Shown piece after piece: positions 49,865 through 59,395 of a stretch of DNA of 64,000 nucleotides. The position numbers and the translations under genes are program-made. The stretch comes from Albula goreensis (taxonomy: Eukaryota; Chordata; Actinopteri; Albuliformes; Albulidae), in assembly GCA_022829145.1 (NCBI GenBank), contig CM040764.1:7487144-7551143 (forward strand), in the 5' to 3' direction. The notes below the pieces were generated by a model. That model was not told the DNA's origin. It searched no databases and worked only from the letters and a program-made list of their open reading frames with translations. The stretch's first letter is position 1. The number at the start of each line of letters is the position of its first letter.

Positions 49865-50010
49865 TCCGTCTGCCATGCGCGCGCTGTGGATTGGCTGCAG
49901 GTGTAATTCGGGAGCTCGCGCCGGGCTCTTCAGTTGGCTGTTGGTAGCAGTGAGGAGACCGCTGAAGTACCACTCCAGGTCACCGCTGAAACTACCTTTC
50001 TTGTTTCAGG
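49865..50010. promoter_or_regulatory. CpG-rich promoter-like patch of unknown target
   Basis: About ten CpGs in 140 bp (GCGCGCGC, CTCGCGCCGGG) stand out from CpG-poor surroundings. A GGATTGGCTG stretch gives a CCAAT box on the minus strand. The plus strand has a pyrimidine tract and TTTCAG|GTATGA at 50004-50013, readable as either a splice donor or an acceptor. It sits between an L2 remnant and a (CA)n. No coding exon was recognised downstream on either strand. It could be the promoter of a non-coding RNA, an alternative scramblase promoter, or part of a mobile element. Confidence 0.35.
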
Positions 50011-50208
50011 TATGAACTGTCATATAATCACTCCCAAACGTTACAATGGTATTCTGTTATCATAACTGAAACGTTGAAATGCCTTATAAATGTCTGTTTA
50101 TGTTTTATGAATAATTTGTTATTAGCTAGCATCCTCGCGGTTGCGTTAGCCATTTGCTAGTTCGAGTAAAATGTAACATAGCTCGACTTCCATCATACTC
50201 AGGTAAAT

Positions 50209-50210
<2 letters not shown>

Positions 50211-50253
<43 letters not shown>

Positions 50254-50270
50254 AATATATGTATATATAT
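50211..50270 (+). repeat. (CA)n followed by (TA)n microsatellite
   Basis: CA core 50211-50243, then an AT-rich ATATATAT tail to about 50270. Confidence 0.9.
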
Positions 50271-50879
50271 TTGATACATTTGTAAGCATAAACAAATAAT
50301 AGGTGCATATTTTGTAGCAGTTTGAGCTACACTGAATTTGGTCCTTCGAACGAGTGACCGCTTAATGATTCAGCTGCAGAGTGTTACGTCACCATACTAT
50401 CAGTGACAGGTCCTTCGGATGTGATGTACAATGTAAATAAGGAAGCAAATGTAGAGTGAATCATTTCTATCAGATGTCTGTAGTTGCAAATGTGATATGC
50501 TTGAATTGAAGTGTAATAATTATTTTTAAATTTAAGATGATAATAATGTAGGAAGATAGAATAATATATTTGGATATATTTCGAGATTTAAATGATAGTG
50601 TTCCTGTTAGTTTGTGATTGTCTATGAGAAGTCATTACACTCAGTGTGCATTTAGTAATCACTTTGGTCATGGAGTTACCAAATTCCTCCAGCAAAATTC
50701 CCCCCACAGCCTCGAATTAGTAGAGCTAATTTGATTCTTACAGATATTCCCCCATGTCTCATCGGTAATTTCAATTGGCAGCTTTTTTTTTTTTTTTTGT
50801 TAATTACAAGAAAAACAAATACCAAAAACCTAACACAAATAAGCCATAGAATAGTAATGAAAACATACACATAACATAT

Positions 50880-51078
50880 GGGGCAGCCTATAGCCTAGTG
50901 GCTAAGGTAAATGACTGGGACCCCTGAGGTTGGTGGTTCAAGTCCCAGTCCAGCCACAGCAAGAACACCATTGCTGTTGGGCCCCTGAGCAAGGCCCCCA
51001 TTGTTCCCAGCCTAATCAACTGTAAGTTGCTTTGGATAAAAGCATCAGCTAAATGACAGTAATGTAATGTAACATAAT
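50880..51078 (+). mobile_element. tRNA-derived SINE, near full length
   Basis: The head has pol III promoter boxes: A box TAGCCTAGTGGCTAAGG (50891-50907) and B box GGTTCAAGTCC (50935-50945). The body includes TTGGGCCCCTGAGCAAGGCC. The tail GCTTTGGATAAAAGCATCAG (51029-51048) is the L2-type 3' end used by the partner LINE, and it finishes in ATGTA repeats. A short TAACATA on both sides may be a target-site duplication. The best-preserved mobile element in the window. Confidence 0.85.
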
Positions 51079-52149
51079 ATTTGAAGGGGAAAAGGAAGGA
51101 AAAAAACACAAATATATATATAATACATATAATCAAAAGGTTTAAGTCAAGGCTTACATACAAGGAACAAGACCACAGAAGCCCTTCTCCCATTCCTTTC
51201 TTCAAAAACTGAGAACCATTTTACATTCCATTACTTGTGTTACATTTTTCATTACATCATTGACCATTATACCTTCTAGTGCAATTGTCAAAACTTGTGA
51301 TATACATATTAACATTAAATATAATTCTGCCCTACAGGCACCTGGACACAGCCAGCCAGACATGCGCCACCATTCCCAGATGGCCAGCCCTGCACAGGCA
51401 CAGACACCCCCGGCCAGAGCCACCAGCACACACCCCAGCCGCACAACCACTACACCACTGGGAATCACAGAACCGGAGGACAGGCCAGAACAGAGCAAAG
51501 GGAGGTGCCAACACTCAAGTTCACTGCAGCTTTCTATGCCCCCAGCAAGTGCCATCATTGTCACCATAAAGGTTGGTAGTCCACAACTTGACCAAAGTTC
51601 TGATGTGCAGTGAGGAAGAAGAAACAGGATGGGACACACAGTACCCCCCTAAAGTCTCATGAGCACAGTGCAGTCCTAGGCATTCCTGAAGTACCCATCA
51701 GAGGTACAACATCCCTGAATATTCTCCATGGCTAGTCATGCAGGCATAGCTCAGTCTAGATCTCTGGAGCAACCAGTCTCCTTTCTCATTGGGCCCCCCC
51801 AAGACCCTGTGTCTCAGGGATAGGCACCAGCTACATGGCCGCACATGGACTGTCAGCCCTGCCGGAGGGCACCCCCATCCACACCAGACCAACCAACCAA
51901 CCTGTAGTCAGCTGATTATATTTTTTGTATGGAGCAAAGGAATCCGTACTTTTTAGTAAAGATGTCATGTGACATTATTTTTCCATTTTCATCTATTAAA
52001 TCGTTCAAAAGTAAATGTCATGATAACATACTTGCTGCCATAGAAATGCTTGTTTTTTTATTATGATATTCAAGTTAAATCTAATTATTTATTGTAAAAT
52101 GTCTTCAGTATGACCTAGGGGGTGGTACTGGGAGCTCAACCAAGCCTAT
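51079..52149. other. Unassigned sequence between SINE and L1 remnant
   Basis: A 117-codon plus-strand frame (51260-51613) follows an acceptor-like CTGCCCTACAG at about 51331-51341. It is rich in Pro, Ser, Thr and Gln (AQAQTPPARATSTHPSRTTT) and resembles nothing I know. Probably part of an unnamed mobile element rather than a gene, given its retroelement surroundings. Confidence 0.3.
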
Positions 52150-53700
52150 ATGTACACCTTCAGAAAGACAGATACATCAGGGACTTCCTCAGTAAATATT
52201 GGGATATGGGATGGTTTTAAACAAATAAATTGAAAGAGCTGGCATTTAAATATGTGATGAGATATTCTTAGTAGTCTGTGAGAGAACCAATCCAGGTTGT
52301 GATACAGATTTTGAATCACTGATGCCTTCAATGATAAAATGAATGCTTTTATATTTAATAGTTTTAACCTACCATTCTCATAGTTATTGTATAAATATTT
52401 CCTTTTTTATTTTTTCTGGTTTGTTATTCCATATGAATTTAAATATTGTTCATATAGTTTGAAAGCAGAATCTGATAGTGAGGGTATGGTCATGAGTAAG
52501 TATGTAAATTGAGACACAATTAAAGAATTGACCAGTTCAACTTTCACGAATGGTGTTAGGTGTTGCCATCTCCAGGGTAGCAGAATTTTATCTATTTTAC
52601 TAAACTTTAATTTGACATTTGTATTCACGAGTTCATTCATTTCCTTTGGTATATGAAATGTAAGGACATTCACCGGCCCATCTGCCCATTGCATTGGAAA
52701 GATGCAAGGCAAATTAAACAATGTATCTTTTAAGGAACCTTAGCAGGTTGCACTTTTCATAATTAGATTTTAAGCCTGAGTAGTTTGAGAAACTGGCTCT
52801 GAAGAGAGGATAATTGAGGATTCAATGGGAAATTTGTATCATTTGCATACATTGATACTTCAGATTTCAGTCCTTTAATTTTCAGTCCTGTTATATTATC
52901 ATTGGCTCTGATTTTTATACCCAGTATTTTTATTGCTATTATATATAGATATGGAGATAATGTGCATCCTTCTTTAACCCCTCTAAACAGCTGTATACAT
53001 CTGAAAAATATCCATTGTTAATACTTTTGACATATATATTTATAATCTATCATCTTTTTTTAAAGACCTCCTTAATATTTGGTAAAAAATTTCATGATAT
53101 ATGAATACAATATGTCTTCCTTGAAGGAAGTATTTTAAATAAGAATGATTCAGTTTGCCCAAAGCATTGTAAAAAAGTTTTTAAGACATATATATTTATA
53201 ATCTATCATCTTTTTTAAAAAGACCTCTTAATATCTTAATATTTGCTGGTGTTTTATCTGTGTTTTATTTAAAAATTAAACCAGGCTTTTTTTTGTAGTT
53301 TTATCATTCAAATATTCTATAATTTATTATTTCACCATTCAGGTCATTTGTTTGATCATTAATTTCTTTTAGTGTTTTCTCTTTGTTTATAAGAGGAGAA
53401 TTTAATAGCATGTCCTCTGAATGCCATTGAAAAAGAGTTAACATTGGATTTGCAGATCCAATGTTATAGTGAAACAATTGAGTTATAAACTCTTTTGTTT
53501 GTGTTACAAATATGTTGTCCTATAAAAGACTTTGGTTAAACTTCAAATACTGCAGACCCATAGGAGTTTAATTTAGTGCCAGGTGTAAAGTGATAAGATG
53601 GTGATCTTTGACCATGTCTTATGGAAGCTTCAGCACGTTTTGCATGAAATTCCTGACAAGCCTTTGTGGCAACCACAGATCCTCCTTATTGGTATTGATG
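52150..53700 (-). mobile_element. L1 (LINE-1) ORF2 remnant: end of endonuclease, reverse transcriptase, downstream part
   Basis: Reading the minus strand with frame changes gives the order expected of fish L1 ORF2. An endonuclease end (KDHHLITLHLALN) and linker (GLQYLKFNQSLL) lie at about 53530-53690. The RT motif EGCTLSPYLYIIAIKIL lies at about 52922-52975, the active-site box YANDT at about 52835-52849, and the post-RT region (KIDKILLPWRWQHLTPFVKV, LVNSLIVSQFTYLLMTIPSL) at about 52407-52620. A C-terminal segment continues to about 52150. Stops and frameshifts are frequent and the catalytic YADD box is YAND, so it is dead. Confidence 0.8.
53029..53246 (+). repeat. Direct repeat of about 50 bp, 156 bp apart, inside the L1 remnant
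   Basis: GACATATATATTTATAATCT then ATCATCTTTTTT..AAAGACCTC..TTAATATTTG starts at 53029 and again at 53185, with few changes. A local duplication that postdates the L1 insertion. Confidence 0.7.
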
Positions 53701-53812
53701 ACAAAAATCTGTTATCGGTTAGGCCCTGATTGAAATATCATGTGTTTTGGTGACACTGAGTAAATTCAAGGTGATTATACCCTTAAGTACAATATTCATA
53801 TTTTCATCAGTA

Positions 53813-53818
53813 TTTATT
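53813..53818 (-). terminator. Candidate poly(A) signal AATAAA for scramblase copy B
   Basis: On the minus strand AATAAA lies about 430 nt past the copy B stop codon (54250-54252), a reasonable 3' UTR length. It is a six-base motif with no transcript support. For copy A I found no AATAAA near its stop; an ATTAAA overlaps the stop codon itself (38756-38761) and another lies at about 37783-37788. Confidence 0.35.
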
Positions 53819-54249
53819 CATACAGTAGACCTACTAGAGTACTGACAGTGTAATAAGTTCAACAATACAATGTTCATAAAAAAAAGAAAGAATATATAAA
53901 TCTAAATCAAAGATAATATTCACATATGTCAGGAGTTCTCTGAACGTTACATATTTAAAGTTGAATAATGTCCATAGAACATAGCATTTCCAGTTATATA
54001 CTGTGAAGATTGATTCCCACAGGTAAGCCTTAATTATAAGCAGAGGGAACAGCCCGTATCCCCCAGCTGCGTGGACCTGGAACGAGGCAAACACAAAATT
54101 CTGATTTAAACTCCAAGGGACCTCTTAAGAACAGCATATGCTATATAAATGACACCATGAAAACTAAGTAATACAACTTCATGTGATCAAATGAATTCAG
54201 TGCTTGCTGAGGTACTTACAGTGTCCTGGTGGCTCAGGCTATAGTCATA

Positions 54250-57200
54250 TCACTTTGAATGCTCAAAGAACATGAAATCCTAAACAGAGTAAAACATCAT
54301 TAGAGCAACAGATTTCAGGATCCATGTGTTAAAATTCAGATCATTTCAAAGGGGTTTGGCATGCTTTCAGACATCGCCGTAACTGGTTGTGACTGGTGTT
54401 GTGGTCATGTGATGGCATACTTTACTGACTTATTGGTCTTTCAGTGAGAATTGGTGACATGAGTATGGGGATAACCATGTCACTCTGTGACAGACTGAAG
54501 TCTCTGTAAAATAATATTACAGGCGAGCAGAACCATGCAGGAGAAGGAGGTCTCTCATTTGCCAATATAAGGCAGCCAAGAACTAACCAAGAGTTTGATC
54601 ATTGCTCGTGTGATGCTGGAATTTCTTAAGTCACCCCTATTTCACATAAATAAAATGGCAATGTTAGACAAGCAATATTTATGTAATATTTTTACTTCTG
54701 AAAATCCAAAAAGATTGACATGAGCGAAAAATACCTGTTCTCTATGTTTTAATGGTTCTTTGCTACAACGTCTTCTTGCTACAGTTATTCCTGTCATCTT
54801 ATCGATTGTGTGTCCGCTTCTCATTCATACAAAAATGCAGACACATAATTACCTTTCCCAAAAATTGCTTACAGGCTCAGTAAATCATATTACTTGTGTG
54901 AAAGTTATACATTCGCATGGCCTTCTCCCACTATTTTGCTTACAAATGTAGGAATACCTAATTTGCATCTTTCCATTTTAACTCCTATCTGTGTCATCTT
55001 ATAGACTGAACTGTAGAACTGTATTGAGCTTTCAGCCAATCACAGAGTGACAAGGTTGTTCCCATACTCTTGCTTTGTCTTGCATCCTTGCTTTGTCTTA
55101 GTTGTTCTTTAAGAGAACCACAGCATTCTTCAGTATTACTGCAAATGCACTCTTTGGTCACTTTCTGGTCAGCGCTGCTCTCAGCTCTTAAGAGCCTGTG
55201 TTCTCTGACATTGTAAGTAGTTCTGGTTAAGGGTGCCTGCTGAAACGGAGGTGAGGGCACAACCGCTGTCAGAAGTGCACTTACGATGAGGAAGCAGGCT
55301 CCTAGCATGACAGCTTTGATTTTAACATCCAAGTCCATGGGAAAGTTGATGCCAAAGTTGTCCGCATCGGTGTAGGCCTCTCTCAGTACACCCATCCACT
55401 GTTTGGAGATCCTGCCGACATTAGCCGTCTCAGACAAATCCTTGACCTGGAAGGGAAAACATGTAGGGCTCGGATATAAAATGCGCTTGTGGGATAAACA
55501 ACCAAACAGAAATGGACTGTTCCAGGCAGGTTTGAATTTCAAATGCATAACAACCTGATTTTAGATACCATTTAATGCTTTGTGAATGGAACAATGTCAA
55601 TTACTGCTTCTTTACATAAAAAGAACACCATTACTTTAAAGTTAACTGGCATACAAACTTCATTAGAGCTAATCTTTAATGTTTAATTTACGTAACACTA
55701 ACAGTCTTTAATAATATATTCCAATAGTTTATTTCATTCATTTGTCGTATTGTCTTCATGTCTTGTGTTATACCTCAAAGTTGACATCAGAGCAGCATTT
55801 GCAGCTACAAAAAGGCCCCTCGATCTTTAAAACTGGCTCCCTCCTCTCATTCTGAATGGTGAATTTAGGAAGGAAAGGGTGCCAGTTTTGAATGACGTAT
55901 CCAATAGGGTTGCCAGGTGGAGACTGGACTTCCAACTGTATATACAAAGAGCGAAAACAGGAATAGGTCATCGTTCATTAGTGACACAAAATACATGGCA
56001 GAAACACGAATACAAATAGTTAAGGCAATGTCTCACCCAAGATGTAACATCTCCTTAAAAATAGTAAACATCCCCCTCTGGAACATTTATAATTAGAAAA
56101 AAAGCTTTTCAACGGTTTCTTTGTGACAACAATAGTTCAAGCTCACAATTCTGTCCACAGAGCTGTAAGAAAATGAAGGGGATTCATTCTTCTTTCTTTA
56201 TAATTGTGCAACTTAACTCCAGTGCACCACCAAGTCCTTTCATTTGTCATGACACAGATGGAAGGATTTAAGTCAGATGAAGTGCAGTACCTCCTGCAGG
56301 CAGCAGGGGCAGCAGCAATAGCCGCACCTGAGCGGCCGCGTAATGGTGATGACCTCCTGGCCCAGGTTGTCCTGAATGTGCAGGACGAAGGAACGGTTGG
56401 GCCCACAGCACTGCCGGTTGCAGCAGTCGTTCTCCTCCTTTGCATAGTACACCTGCTGCCCGACGCTGTTCTTGATGATGTACCTGTTGTTCGTCTCCCA
56501 GCCAAGCACAACTGTGGGGGTGCGTGACATCACTCATGTCAGAGGGACTCATCAGTCACTTGAATTAACACTGTCACATGCTGATCGTGTAGTGGTTTGG
56601 TGCCCAGAATAACACATTTTTTAAAATCATAATTTCAACAAACCTGGTATTAAATTCATTCAGGCAGTGAGACTGAGCCCATGTTATTGTCATTACCTTC
56701 AGCGAGCTCCACTTGCTGATGAACAAGCAGCTGGTTAATCTGTGAGAAACGGAAGTACATTTGTTTTAACACTGGTATAAGACAATAACACACCTCTAAT
56801 TCAGTGTGAACACACACACACACAATATCATGTTGGGACTCTTCATATCCATTTCCACTTCTCAGAGGGCTGAACTCTCAATCTAGCTATTCTAACAAGC
56901 TGGGAACACACCCACTCCTGTCTGTTTTTATGATGTGGTGTTTCACACTCAAACTTCCTGTTTTGATGGAATTGCTTGCAAAGAATTTCCATTTCTGGGG
57001 CCTTTTTAAATGTAAACAGCAATGAGTAAAAAGTCAAATATAATCTGCAGAATATTTCTTAACATTTAAAGAAAACTCAGGTTGAATTTGGGTGTTTAGC
57101 TGACTAGCGAGGGCCATTCGGTGAGCAAACATTGAGTTTGGTGGCTGTTTTCCTGCACAGATAAATATTTCTGCGTGAGATTTGCTGTTGTACAGCCTAG

Positions 57201-59395
57201 AAGCCTGAAATACAATCTGTAGTTAGATGGCTGTAGATACGCACAGGTATACAAACAAGCCCCATTGCAACGAGGGAAAAGTCACCTGAGTCAGGTACTC
57301 TAGTCCCGGGGGACAGCCGGGAACCCTCTGTGGTGTGGGCATCATGGCGGGCACCTGTGGGGGCACGTAACCTGAGGGAGAGCCGAGCTGCTAGTCAAAA
57401 TGTGACACGCTCCTTCATATCCAGCCTTTTTCATCTCAAGGCACAGTTTGGAGCTTCATTTTGAAAGCCCATACTTGTGGCATAATGACACCAACAAAGG
57501 CACCATAATACAAAGCAATTAGTGTATCACATATTTGAAAACCCATCTTTGTGTGATACCTGTGACAGGGATGCCTGTGTCCATTTTATAGCAGTGTGGA
57601 ATGTCATCACTGCAGTAAAGCAACTTTCGTGTTGCATGTAAAAGTACTGTTGCATTTTTCTTTCACGTACCTGGTGGCACGGGGACAGCAGAGGCTGCAG
57701 GAGGAGGGTAGGCCGCTTTCATGCCAGGCTGCTGGCTAATGGCATATTCTGCAGGAAAAAAATGGTTCTTTATACTCTACCTATGGATATGTGATAGCAT
57801 ACATGATGAGGACTGTGTTAAAAACTTAGATTTTAGTTTCCCTGATGTAGGGAAAACATTTAAATCGTAATTCTAAGAACAGGAATAATTTTTGTGAGGA
57901 CTCATTTTATATTTACATTGTGTGTGTGTGTGTGTGTGTGTGTGTGCACGCGCGCGTCTGTATAGTTCATCTTCTCACTACACAAATTTGGATGGAATGA
58001 GCTGAAACCCTATGGCTACCAAGGCAAAAAAAACAACAAATTAGGCCAAAAGCTAAAGATCACGAGTCACAATATTTTTTTAATTATCTGCACAATGGAC
58101 AGAGAAAGACACTGTGCTCAGCAAATTTTTGTGAAAAGAAAACAATAGTTGTTTACCATGAGAGATTACATTGTGATATTTCTTCAAAAGAAAGTGTGTT
58201 TCAGTGTAAATCAAAGTAATGAACCTTTTAGAATAAGGGGTTGATTTTGTTTTAACAGTTTGAGACGTTTTATATGATAATGTTATTATTAGAATACCTT
58301 TATAATACCTAGCCCGATCCTTTCCAGCTCTTCAACTCCTCTATATGTTGATTAGCAGAACTTGTTCATTAACATTGCAAATACTCCAATTAATTGCAGC
58401 AGCTTTGTAACACTGTTACTGTCTCCAAGAGTCAGTAGTATCCTTTTCTGTGGGAATGCTGATCTTATTCATTAGTTCAAAGAACATCCCCAAAATTAGA
58501 TTGTGCTTAAGCTCAACTTTAAGGGGCTATCATATGGAACTGATGATAATCAAGATGAAAATGACAATGCAAAGAATTTCAACAAACCACAATAATAACG
58601 TGAAAATATAGCCCTGAGCACCGACTCTTGGTGCATATAAAACATTAAGGGCCAGAATTCTGTGTTGGTGAAGGGAGACATGAGTGGTAGGTTTACCACT
58701 TCATCCAAATAAGTGGAACAAAGTATATTTTTCACTGTACCTTACCATTGTGCAATATTTGAATGTAATTTCTCTCTTGCGTGATCATGAATGTTGAAAA
58801 GTGAATTTTGGTTGATGAGCAAAGAACATTGCTTACAAGTTACAAGTTGACATTATATTACAACAGAGACGGTGAGGTTATCTAAACCCTGACCTCAAAT
58901 TCTTATCTAATCAAATCTTTTCGAGCCCTTTAATTACTCAATATGTTTTAATCTCAGCAGAATTTGTTCATTAGCATAGTTAATCATACTAGGCTTTTGC
59001 TACACTGTTACTTTGTCCAGGAGTCAACATTATCCTTATCTGTACCGCTGTTAAACAATTTAAATGCACTTAACACTTATCTGGATAAGTGTATCCTCTT
59101 AGTGACTGGAAGGTAATGCCCACTGCATTCATTGAAACAATGAATCAACAACTGAAATGGGGATTCAGTGTCCATGATGAGTAATCCACAAATCACAAGT
59201 AAGCATTCTCCCTTACTCTGGGACTTCATGGTAGTGAAATCTGACTCATCATTAAACCGTGACTGTACAGCATGGATACGCTGTTCTATGAACGATCCAT
59301 TAGTGAAACTGAACTCTACAGGTGGACTACAGTTTCCCAGTTTGGTGATGGCAGGAGTGGGTTCCTTCCTGATTGAACCTACCTGGTGTTGCCAT
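54250..59395 (-). CDS. plscr: Phospholipid scramblase, tandem copy B (8 coding exons, 264 aa)
   Basis: Coding exons in transcript order: 59383-59395, 57671-57748, 57286-57371, 56697-56739, 56291-56511, 55774-55935, 55285-55446, 54250-54279. All introns are GT-AG and the sum is 795 nt including the stop. The ATG at 59393-59395 has context CCACTATGG, one base weaker than copy A. Exons 1-3 code for the same residues as A. Family landmarks: PPGY at 29-32, CGYCCCPCC at 136-144 (Tyr where A has Cys138), [12 protein letters not shown] at 228-239 (closer to the family's calcium loop than in A), [10 protein letters not shown] at 212-221 (position of the nuclear-import segment of PLSCR1), then [10 protein letters not shown] and DFMFFEHSK. 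Exon 7 has one more codon than in A, and the last exon has two more because the TAA of A is TCA here. B looks like the canonical copy. It lies about 12.8 kb upstream of A in transcript direction, same strand, head to tail. Confidence 0.93.
54994..55284 (-). other. Read-through open frame after exon 7 of scramblase copy B (possible alternative C-terminus)
   Basis: This is the counterpart of the copy A read-through frame: 96 codons open past the GTAAGT donor. It is nearly identical to A, but a 24-nt insertion (near 55070-55095, resembling a local duplication of a TTGCTTTGTCTT unit) adds eight codons without breaking the frame. The tail keeps [12 protein letters not shown]. Canonical splicing skips it to reach the last exon at 54250-54279. 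Confidence 0.3.
57919..57956 (+). repeat. (TG)n then CG alternating tract in intron 1 of copy B
   Basis: TG core 57919-57946 runs straight into CACGCGCGCG, giving 38 bp of alternating purine-pyrimidine sequence. Absent from copy A. Confidence 0.9.
58315..59055 (+). repeat. Diverged tandem repeat, period about 600 bp, in intron 1 of scramblase copy B
   Basis: Segments at about 58318-58465 and 58915-59055 share CTxTATATGTT-like, AGCAGAACTTGTTCATTA, ACACTGTTACT and a GAGTCA..TATCCTT..TCTGT ending. The copies differ at perhaps a fifth to a quarter of positions, so the duplication is old. It lies inside the block that copy A lacks. Confidence 0.55.

Noticed and set aside
51260-51613. 117-codon Pro/Ser/Thr/Gln-rich frame as a gene
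   Set aside because: Follows an acceptor-like site but sits in a retroelement nest, matches no known family, and is opposed by a frame of similar length; left as unassigned sequence.
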